6,055 nucleotides of DNA from Nitrospirota bacterium (GTDB taxonomy: Bacteria; Nitrospirota; CAKKRA01; 9FT-COMBO-42-15), in contig JAHFEP010000179.1 in NCBI GenBank assembly GCA_023248415.1, positions 1 to 6,055 of the forward strand, given 5' to 3'. The stretch's first letter is position 1; the number at the start of each line of letters is the position of its first letter. Positions 1 to 4,340 of this stretch are shown piece after piece. Position numbers and translations under genes: made by a program. A model generated the notes under the pieces. The model did no database searches, had not been told where the DNA came from, and saw only the letters and a program-made list of their open reading frames with translations.

Positions 1-51
1 AATACTGCCGATTATCCTGCTTTTAATTAAAAAATATTTGGAGGGGGAAGT
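1..51 (+). promoter_or_regulatory. Leader and ribosome binding site of the sensor kinase
   Basis: A strong Shine-Dalgarno run (GGAGGGGG, 40-47) lies 7 nt from GGAGG to the TTG at 52 and decides that start. No convincing promoter fits in the 51 visible bases. Two frames are open from the left edge: one stops at 28-30, the other runs past the TTG. Either could be the tail of an upstream gene that overlaps or abuts the kinase, so the kinase may belong to an operon beginning outside the window. This cannot be resolved from so few bases. Confidence 0.7.
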
Positions 52-2361
52 TTGTTTAAAGGGATACAGGGCAAGATAATTCTTCTTGCTGTTACGATTG
101 GTCTTTTACCCGGTATCGTTGGTGTAACTCTTACTTATTTTGGCGGCATAAATCTTCTGAAAAATTCAATTGGCAATAGTTTTCAGGAGATTGCCAAAAA
201 GGAGTCAGCGCATGTCAAGCGAATAATTGAAAAGGAGATAGACGAAGCCAGGAGCCTCACTATATCGCCTTTTGTAAGGCAATATATTGAGACAGCAAAT
301 CAGAGGTATGCCGAAAACAGTAATGAAGAAATAATAAAAGAGATAAACAGGATAGAGAAAATCTGGCCGCAGCTTAGCGAGAGGAATCCTATTTTGAAAG
401 ATATTCTGACTAATGAGCTGTCAGCATATCTTAAGGAATATAAAAAGTTAGAAAAAGAAGAATATGCAGAGATATTTATTACTGATGTAAAGGGCGCCCT
501 TATTGCTGCTACAAATAAAACAACAGATTATTTTCAGGCAGATGAAAAGTGGTGGGAAGAGTCATACAACAATGGAAGGGGAGGTATTTATCTAAGTGAT
601 GTGAATTACGATGAAAGCGCTAAAGTATTTGCGCTAAATTTCTGCCTTCCTATTATGGATAAATCAAATAAGAAGGTTATAGGCATAATCAAGATTGTTA
701 CAGATATTCGGCACCTCTTTAGCGGAGTAATGAATATCCAGATTGGAAAAACAGGCCACTCAGACCTAATTTCCTCTGATGGCATGGTTATAATTGACCC
801 AATCTCTCCGCCATTGAGCTGGAAAATGAACGAACAGCTTATAAGCAAGATATCAATAACAGAACCAGGTTGGACTATAGATGAGGACGAACATAGGATT
901 AAATCAATAATCGGTTTTGCGCCAGTTGAAGGCAATAGCAGTTTTTCTCCAGCAAGTTTTGGCGGTAAGAGCTGGTATATATCAGTAAGGCAGGATCTAT
1001 CAGAGGTATATACACCGATTATGGAGCTTCTCTGGAAGGTTTCTTTAATTGGCATTAGCTTAATCGGTGTTCTTGCGTTTGTTGCCCTGTCTCGGGCAAG
1101 ACAGATTGTAAAGCCTCTGATGCAGCTTCAAAAAGGGATTGAGCTTATAGGACAGGGAAGTTTGAACTACAGGATTGAAGTAGAGACAAAGGATGAAGTA
1201 GGTCAGCTTGCCAATTCTATAAACAGGATGGCAGCAGAACTTGAGAATAGCACAAATGAGCTTCAGCTTCAAAGAAAGGAATTAGAAGAGACAAAGAATT
1301 ATCTAAGAAACATTTTGGAGTATTCTGCTGATATTGTTATTACGACTGATTTAAATGGAGCTGTTGTTGAATTTAATAAGGCTGCAGAGGAGATATTAGA
1401 GTATAAGAAAGAAGAGGTTATAGGAAGGCCGGCAGATGAATTTTATATAGATAAAAATGAAAGAAAAGATATATTAGACATTGTTAATAAGAAAGGCAAG
1501 ATAAATAACTATGAAACAAGATTTATAACAAAGAGCGGTAGAATTCTTCAGGTAAGCCTGACAATTTCACAGCTAAAGGATGATTCAGGCAAATTGATAG
1601 GCACGGTTGGCATCAGCAGGGATGTTACTGCAAAAAAAGAGTTAGACCAGATGAAGCTTGATTTCATGTATATGCTCACGCATGATATAAAGTCTCCTCT
1701 CTCAATCCTGCTCGGATTATCAACAATGGTGATGGAAGGAAAATTCGGCGCCATTGATGAAAAGATTATTGAACCATTAAGGAGCATATATTCAAGCGGC
1801 AGGAAGATATCATCACTGGTTGATAACTGCCTTACATCTGCGTTAATTGAGGCAGGCAGGCTGGAACTTGAAATAAAGCCTGTAAAGGTAGATGTGGTGT
1901 TGAATAATATTATTAAGCTGATGCGGCTGCAGGCAGCAAAGAAGATGATTGATATAAAGACAGATATTCCAAAATCATTTCCGGAGGTAATGGGTGATGA
2001 GATTTATCTTGACAGGGTATTTATTAATCTATTAAGCAATGCCATCAAATATACGCCTGACAGCGGTGAGATTAAGGTAAAAGGTAAAATAACAGATAGC
2101 GGAAAAGCAAGGCATAAAAGGTATGCAGAAATTTCCATCACTGATACTGGCATAGGCATCTCTCAGGAAGATATTCCAGGACTTTTTAATAAATACAAAA
2201 GGGCAAAAGGCAGCGGAAGGATAGAAGGAACAGGATTGGGCCTTTTTATAGTAAAATATATTGTAGATTCTCATAATGGAGAGGTTGAGGTATCAAGCAA
2301 AGTCGGAGAGGGCTCTACATTTACAGTAAGGTTTCCATTAAAAGGTGTGAAGACCACTTAA
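52..2361 (+). CDS. Membrane sensor histidine kinase (dCache-HAMP-PAS-HisKA-HATPase)
   Basis: This 769-aa hybrid-free sensor kinase should autophosphorylate and pass phosphate to a response regulator that is not in the window. Domains in order: membrane segment about residues 8-30; extracytoplasmic sensor about 33-322 with a double-Cache look (Cache-like core 139-219, second half about 232-320); second membrane segment about 324-346; HAMP about 347-400 followed by a short coiled coil; PAS about 415-527; HisKA from about 531 with phospho-acceptor His544 in THDIKSPLS; HATPase about 645-765 with N-box Asn663 (NLLSNAIKY), G1 box DTGIG (698-702) and G2 box GTGLGL (726-731). All catalytic boxes are intact. 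The TTG start is chosen for its strong SD and because the first membrane segment follows at once. The ligand cannot be predicted; Cache sensors often bind small organic molecules. There is no receiver domain, and no sequence link to the cobalamin genes downstream. Confidence 0.93.
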   Translation: MFKGIQGKIILLAVTIGLLPGIVGVTLTYFGGINLLKNSIGNSFQEIAKKESAHVKRIIEKEIDEARSLTISPFVRQYIETANQRYAENSNEEIIKEINRIEKIWPQLSERNPILKDILTNELSAYLKEYKKLEKEEYAEIFITDVKGALIAATNKTTDYFQADEKWWEESYNNGRGGIYLSDVNYDESAKVFALNFCLPIMDKSNKKVIGIIKIVTDIRHLFSGVMNIQIGKTGHSDLISSDGMVIIDPISPPLSWKMNEQLISKISITEPGWTIDEDEHRIKSIIGFAPVEGNSSFSPASFGGKSWYISVRQDLSEVYTPIMELLWKVSLIGISLIGVLAFVALSRARQIVKPLMQLQKGIELIGQGSLNYRIEVETKDEVGQLANSINRMAAELENSTNELQLQRKELEETKNYLRNILEYSADIVITTDLNGAVVEFNKAAEEILEYKKEEVIGRPADEFYIDKNERKDILDIVNKKGKINNYETRFITKSGRILQVSLTISQLKDDSGKLIGTVGISRDVTAKKELDQMKLDFMYMLTHDIKSPLSILLGLSTMVMEGKFGAIDEKIIEPLRSIYSSGRKISSLVDNCLTSALIEAGRLELEIKPVKVDVVLNNIIKLMRLQAAKKMIDIKTDIPKSFPEVMGDEIYLDRVFINLLSNAIKYTPDSGEIKVKGKITDSGKARHKRYAEISITDTGIGISQEDIPGLFNKYKRAKGSGRIEGTGLGLFIVKYIVDSHNGEVEVSSKVGEGSTFTVRFPLKGVKTT

Positions 2362-2371
2362 AATTTAGTGG

Positions 2372-2401
2372 TTGACAAGTTTTCATGCTGATGTATATAA
2401 T
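2372..2401 (+). promoter_or_regulatory. Perfect-consensus sigma70-type promoter
   Basis: TTGACA (2372-2377) and TATAAT (2396-2401) both match the housekeeping consensus exactly, with an 18-nt spacer. Transcription would start near 2408, about 95 nt before the mature tRNA-Gly. It begins 10 nt after the kinase stop codon, so it probably drives the tRNA. No comparably good promoter is visible between the tRNA and the riboswitch, so it may also supply transcripts to the cob operon. A 6-bp inverted repeat (ACCACT/AGTGGT, 2353-2372) overlaps the kinase stop and touches the -35 box, but it has no U-tract and is not a convincing terminator. Confidence 0.75.
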
Positions 2402-2440
2402 GCAATATTAAGGATCTGTTGTGGTGAATTTCTTAAGCTG

Positions 2441-2470
2441 ATTATAAGTTAATAGTTATTAATTATAAGT
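2441..2470 (+). repeat. Short direct repeats in AT-rich tRNA leader
   Basis: ATTATAAGT occurs at 2441-2449 and again at 2462-2470. An inverted copy of its core (ACTTATAA, 2611-2618) lies on the other side of the tRNA. These look like remnants of an AT-rich microrepeat flanking the tRNA. With such low complexity, chance is a real alternative. Confidence 0.4.
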
Positions 2471-2498
2471 GAATGTTTTGCCTTTAGGCGAAGCATTC
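2471..2498 (+). repeat. Stable hairpin just upstream of tRNA-Gly
   Basis: Bases 2471-2482 pair with 2487-2498 over 12 continuous base pairs (two are G-U) around a TTTA loop, with GAATG/CATTC at the base and GCC/GGC at the tip. Its 3' edge is 4 nt before the mature tRNA 5' end, so it would sit in the 5' leader of the precursor. It may affect RNase P or endonuclease processing, or be a dispersed palindromic repeat. No U-tract follows, so it is not an intrinsic terminator. Confidence 0.6.
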
Positions 2499-2502
2499 CT
2501 GT

Positions 2503-2578
2503 GCGGGCGTAGCTCAGCTGGTAGAGTACAAGCTTCCCAAGCTTGGTGTCGCGGGTTCGAATCCCGTCGCCCGCTCCA
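2503..2578 (+). tRNA. tRNA-Gly, anticodon CCC
   Basis: This is a full 76-nt cloverleaf. The acceptor stem GCGGGCG (2503-2509) pairs with CGCCCGC (2568-2574) over all 7 bp, followed by discriminator U and an encoded CCA (2576-2578). The D stem is GCTC/GAGT with one G-U pair. The anticodon stem is CAAGC/GCTTG (2529-2533, 2541-2545) around loop TTCCCAA, giving anticodon CCC (2536-2538), which reads glycine codon GGG. The variable loop has 5 nt. The T arm carries the conserved GGGTTCGAATCCC core with one G-U pair at its base. Overall it resembles bacterial tRNA-Gly with U73. A consensus promoter starts about 130 nt upstream. No duplicated 3' end suggesting an integration site is seen in the window. 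Confidence 0.97.
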
Positions 2579-2580
2579 AG

Positions 2581-2603
2581 AAAATTTTGATATACAAAAT
2601 TTT
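2581..2603 (+). repeat. AT-rich perfect palindrome after the tRNA
   Basis: AAAATTTTG (2581-2589) and CAAAATTTT (2595-2603) are perfect 9-bp inverted arms around a 5-nt loop, starting 2 nt after the tRNA CCA. The stem holds only one G-C pair. It may be a weak terminator or a 3' processing signal for the tRNA transcript, and is unlikely to stop most polymerases. Read-through into the riboswitch is therefore plausible. Confidence 0.45.
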
Positions 2604-2629
2604 ACGAATAACTTATAACTTGTAACCTT

Positions 2630-2843
2630 CTAAAGTAAGGACTCTAAAATTTAATATACTATAGGGAAGATGGTGAGCCATAACAGGCAATTCCATCACT
2701 GCCCCGCAACTGTAACGGCGACGAAACCTGTTTAATGCCACTGCCCTCACACCTATGTATAGGTGTGAGGGTGGGAAGGCGCAGGAAGTAGGATGACCCG
2801 AAGTCAGGAGACCTATTTGATAATCACCTTCCGAGGGGGAGGG
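2630..2843 (+). ncRNA. Cobalamin (B12) riboswitch aptamer plus P13 hairpin
   Basis: The conserved parts of the cobalamin riboswitch are present in order. They are GGGAA (2664-2668); a P4-like stem GATGG/CCATC (2669-2673, 2693-2697); the core CTGCCCCGCAACTGTAA (2699-2715); GCCACTG with GTGGGAAGGCGC (2737-2743, 2771-2782); and the B12 box AAGTCAGGAGACCT (2801-2814). A long peripheral hairpin (2744-2755 with 2760-2771, 12 perfect bp plus G-U and G-C extensions, TGTA loop) lies between the last two. The 5' edge is uncertain: GTAAGG near 2635-2640 could form P1 with CCTATTT after the B12 box. CCTTCC (2827-2832) can pair with GGAGGG (2838-2843) as a P13-like hairpin. It sits upstream of four B12 genes, so ligand binding should repress them by feedback. 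Confidence 0.95.
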
Positions 2844-2874
2844 GAGCGATATTTTTTTTGAAAATATAGCCCCC
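2841..2874 (+). promoter_or_regulatory. Riboswitch antiterminator
   Basis: Bases 2841-2855 can pair with 2861-2874: four G-C pairs, a bulged A, two more G-C pairs, one A/G mismatch, then seven A-T pairs closing on a TTTTG loop. The 3' strand takes the CCCCC run (2870-2874) needed by the terminator, and the 5' strand takes G2841-G2843 needed by the P13-like hairpin. The three structures therefore exclude one another. The expected logic is: without cobalamin the antiterminator forms and cobO is transcribed; with cobalamin P13 frees the terminator. Confidence 0.7.
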
Positions 2875-2904
2875 AATCTTCTATGAGAAGGTTGGGGGCT
2901 TTTT
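2868..2904 (+). terminator. Rho-independent terminator controlled by the riboswitch
   Basis: Bases 2868-2881 pair with 2887-2900 over 14 uninterrupted base pairs (one G-U) around a 5-nt TATGA loop. The stem has a seven-pair base of AGCCCCC/GGGGGCT and runs into TTTTT (2900-2904). It lies between the aptamer and cobO, so it is the OFF-state output of the riboswitch. This makes the control transcriptional and not by masking the ribosome binding site. Confidence 0.93.
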
Positions 2905-2921
2905 GTTTAATTACTCTTACT

Positions 2922-3061
2922 GTCATTCCTGCCCCGTATCAAAGTACGGGTTAAGCTCCAGCAGGAATCCATGGTTCGACAGGCTCACCATGAGCGGCGA
3001 CAAGTATCCGTTCATCCTGAGCTTGTCGAAGGACTGGATTCCGCATCAAGTGCGGAATGAC
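2922..3061. repeat. 140-bp MITE/REP-like composite palindromic element
   Basis: The ends are perfect 8-bp inverted repeats, GTCATTCC (2922-2929) and GGAATGAC (3054-3061). Inside are three hairpins. The first is ATTCCTGC/GCAGGAAT (2925-2932, 2961-2968) enclosing CCCGTA/TACGGG. The second is central, with 23-nt arms 2975-2997 and 3008-3030 (19 of 23 positions complementary, TTCGAC/GTCGAA at the base). The third is ATTCCGCA/TGCGGAAT (3038-3045, 3051-3058). GGAATCC (2964-2970) and GGATTCC (3036-3042) form another inverted pair. No target-site duplication or coding capacity is seen. From memory, this sequence style is widespread as dispersed repeats in several environmental bacterial phyla. Together with about 40 flanking bases it fills the leader between the terminator and cobO. 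Confidence 0.8.
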
Positions 3062-3085
3062 GGAAGGAATGGCTGAGAGGTTAAG

Positions 3086-3622
3086 ATGAAAGAGAAACTG
3101 GGTCTGATTCATATCTACACCGGCGAAGGAAAAGGCAAAACCACTGCTGCTATTGGTCTTGCTGTGAGGGCTGCTGGCAACGCTCTTAAAGTCCTTTTTG
3201 TTCAGTTCTTAAAAGGCGGCGAAGAATCTGGTGAAATAAAGATTTTCAAAGGGCTTAAAAAGAATATTGAGGTAATCAGGTTTGACCAGAGGCATCCGAT
3301 ATTCTTTAAGAAAGGAGACACAAAAAAGGGACTTATAAATGCGGCTAAGGACGCATTAAAGCTGATAGATGAAAAGATTAAATCAGATAAATATGATTTA
3401 GTTATCCTCGACGAAATTAACAACCTTATTGTTCAGGGATGGGCTGATGTTAATGAGTTAATGGATATTATCAGAAAAAGGCCAAAGGGTGTTGAGATAG
3501 TTCTAACAGGGAGAGGCGCTTCAGATGAATTAATAGAAATGGCAGATTATGTTACAGAAATGAAGGCTATAAAGCATCCGTTTAAGAAAGGGATAAAGGC
3601 GAGGAAGGGGATTGAGTATTAA
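3086..3622 (+). CDS. cobO: Corrinoid adenosyltransferase CobO (CobA/BtuR family)
   Basis: The enzyme transfers the adenosyl group of ATP to the cobalt of cob(I)alamin, cobinamide or cobyrinate diamide, making the Co-C bond of the coenzyme. The 178-aa length fits this cytoplasmic family (about 175-200 aa). Seen: a P-loop GEGKGKTT at 13-20, in the inverted-nucleotide style typical of CobA, within HIYTGEGKGKTTAAIGLAVR; FVQFLKG at 38-44; a Walker B-like LVILDEI at 105-111; and the family signatures RPKGVEIVLTGRGA (132-145) and ADYVTEMKAIKHPF (153-166), ending in GIEY. The ATG has a modest SD, GAGAGG (3075-3080), at 5-nt spacing. It is the first gene after the B12 riboswitch, and its end overlaps the cobU TTG by 11 nt. 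PduO and EutT are unrelated families and are excluded by these motifs. Confidence 0.96.
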   Translation: MKEKLGLIHIYTGEGKGKTTAAIGLAVRAAGNALKVLFVQFLKGGEESGEIKIFKGLKKNIEVIRFDQRHPIFFKKGDTKKGLINAAKDALKLIDEKIKSDKYDLVILDEINNLIVQGWADVNELMDIIRKRPKGVEIVLTGRGASDELIEMADYVTEMKAIKHPFKKGIKARKGIEY

Positions 3623-4256
3623 AAGGCAAAAAGCTAAAGGTAGAAGTCAAAAAGGAAAGGGGGAAACGGGGAAAGGGGGAAACGGGGAAATACATTCTCC
3701 GTTTCACCGATTCGCCGCTTCTCCGTTTCGTTCACGCCTTTTTTTTATAACTGGCGGTGCAAGGAGCGGAAAGAGTGATTTTGCATTAAAGCTTGCTGAG
3801 TTAATCAAGGGCAAAAGATTGTATATTGCAACAGCAGAGGCATTGGATGATGAAATGACAGAGCGTATTAAAAAACATAAAAAAGAGCGGGGCAATAACT
3901 GGGATACCTTTGAAGAGCCAATAAAGATTGCTGATGTCATCAAGAGAAACAAAAGATATGATGTGATATTACTTGATTGTTTGACCTTGTGGATTTCAAA
4001 TCTGATGCACAAAAAAGCAGGGGTTAGGGGTCAGGGGCCAGGGGTCAGAAAGGCTATTAAAGAGCTTATCACAGCGTGTAAGAAGCCAAAAGCAAATATT
4101 ATTATTGTCTCAAATGAGGTTGGCCTTGGGATTGTTCCTGATAATAAATTGGCAAGGCAGTTCAGGGATATTGCTGGAATGGCAAACCAGAAGATTGCGG
4201 AAGCAGCAGATGAGGTCTATTTTATGGTAAGTGGAATACCAATGAGGGTGAAATAA
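3612..4256 (+). CDS. cobU: Adenosylcobinamide kinase / cobinamide-phosphate guanylyltransferase CobU
   Basis: This bifunctional enzyme phosphorylates adenosylcobinamide and then adds GMP to give adenosylcobinamide-GDP for CobS. Of its 214 aa, about residues 43-214 form the CobU domain: Walker A GGARSGKS (48-55), YIATAEALDDEMTERI (71-86), His89 (probably the GMP-accepting histidine) before Trp97, EEP (101-103), NEVGLGIVP (168-176), RQFRDIAG (182-189), and ending VSGIPMRVK. Family members usually begin only a few residues before Walker A. Here about 42 extra K/G-rich residues come from a repeat element (3621-3742), and residues 136-146 come from a G-rich tandem repeat. TTG at 3612 is the only usable start: no ATG, GTG or TTG occurs in frame between it and Walker A. 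GAGG (3601-3604) is its SD. The core lacks frameshifts, so the gene is probably functional, although activity with the extension is inferred. Confidence 0.93.
   Translation: MSIKRQKAKGRSQKGKGETGKGGNGEIHSPFHRFAASPFRSRLFFITGGARSGKSDFALKLAELIKGKRLYIATAEALDDEMTERIKKHKKERGNNWDTFEEPIKIADVIKRNKRYDVILLDCLTLWISNLMHKKAGVRGQGPGVRKAIKELITACKKPKANIIIVSNEVGLGIVPDNKLARQFRDIAGMANQKIAEAADEVYFMVSGIPMRVK
3621..3742. repeat. Palindromic repeat element forming the CobU N-terminal extension
   Basis: The ends AAAAGGC (3621-3627) and GCCTTTT (3736-3742) are perfect inverted repeats. A 16-bp unit AAAGGGGGAAACGGGG is perfectly tandem at 3656-3671 and 3672-3687. GAAACGGGGAA (3679-3689) pairs with TTCTCCGTTTC (3695-3705) as an 11-bp stem (one G-U) with a 5-nt loop. 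The first tandem copy (3663-3673) pairs in the same way with a second TTCTCCGTTTC (3719-3729). The left half is nearly all purine and the right half pyrimidine-rich. The whole span is read in the cobU frame without a stop. The element limits are inferred from symmetry. Confidence 0.7.
4019..4046 (+). repeat. 7-bp tandem repeat (AGGGGYY x4) with G-quadruplex potential inside cobU
   Basis: The four units are AGGGGTT, AGGGGTC, AGGGGCC and AGGGGTC. They give four GGGG runs (4020-4023, 4027-4030, 4034-4037, 4041-4044), each separated by 3 nt, which is a textbook four-tetrad G-quadruplex motif on the coding strand and hence in the mRNA. The encoded residues (about 136-146, GVRGQGPGVR) fall in the loop after TLWISNLMHKK, a region that varies in length in CobU homologues. 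Composition differs sharply from the A/T-rich surroundings. Confidence 0.85.
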
Positions 4257-4315
4257 GGGTTCAAGTGGTCAAGTGAAAAGCACTGGAACCCTTGAATCCA
4301 CGAATCCTTGAACCC
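4257..4315. repeat. 59-bp inverted repeat between cobU and cobT
   Basis: It starts directly after the cobU stop codon. GGGTTCAAG (4257-4265) and CTTGAACCC (4307-4315) are perfect 9-bp ends. A competing hairpin pairs 4257-4267 with 4281-4291 (10 of 11 positions) around a 13-nt loop. Inside are CTTGAATCC and CTTGAACCC as near-identical direct units (4291-4299, 4307-4315). ATTTTT follows at 4316-4321, but the long loop makes it a poor terminator. It is a probable dispersed repeat; transcription must pass it for cobT to be expressed from the upstream promoter. Confidence 0.7.
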
Positions 4316-4324
4316 ATTTTTAAA

Positions 4325-4331
4325 AAGGAGG
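4325..4331 (+). promoter_or_regulatory. Ribosome binding site that fixes the cobT start
   Basis: AAGGAGG is a full Shine-Dalgarno match, 9 nt before the ATG at 4341. It rules out the longer in-frame TTG at 4308, which lies inside the inverted repeat and would add 11 residues atypical of CobT. Unlike cobU and cobS, cobT therefore has its own strong initiation signal. Confidence 0.9.
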
Positions 4332-4340
4332 TTTTATTTT

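Noticed and set aside
606..1055. 149-codon open frame on the minus strand within the sensor kinase.
   Set aside because: It is antisense to a well-supported gene, has no SD or recognisable domain, and is readily explained as a shadow frame.
2353..2372. Inverted repeat at the kinase stop codon as a terminator.
   Set aside because: The stem is only 6 bp, with an 8-nt loop and no U-tract; it may be incidental.
2587..2660. Possible separate promoter for the cob operon (TTGATA or TTGTAA with TATAAC, TCTAAA or TATACT).
   Set aside because: No pair has both acceptable spacing and good matches, and the later candidates would start transcription inside the aptamer.
2613..2876. 87-codon minus-strand open frame across the riboswitch.
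   Set aside because: It coincides with the conserved aptamer and terminator structure; its protein shows no recognisable features.
2503..3061. tRNA-Gly as an integration site for a genomic island.
   Set aside because: No integrase gene and no duplicate of the tRNA 3' end is present in the window; the downstream genes are ordinary cobalamin genes.
2922..3061. CRISPR array or insertion sequence.
   Set aside because: There are no regularly spaced identical repeats and no transposase frame; the structure is a single composite palindrome.
4010..4230. A AAA AAG heptamer (4011-4017) next to the G-quadruplex motif, with about 70 open codons in an alternative frame, suggesting programmed frameshifting in cobU.
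   Set aside because: The heptamer is out of phase for the classical -1 slip (cobU reads AAA AAA GCA), and the normal frame carries all remaining CobU motifs to the natural C-terminus.
4308..4340. Upstream in-frame TTG giving a longer CobT.
   Set aside because: It lies in an inverted repeat and spans the strong SD; the ATG at 4341 has ideal spacing and gives the usual CobT length.
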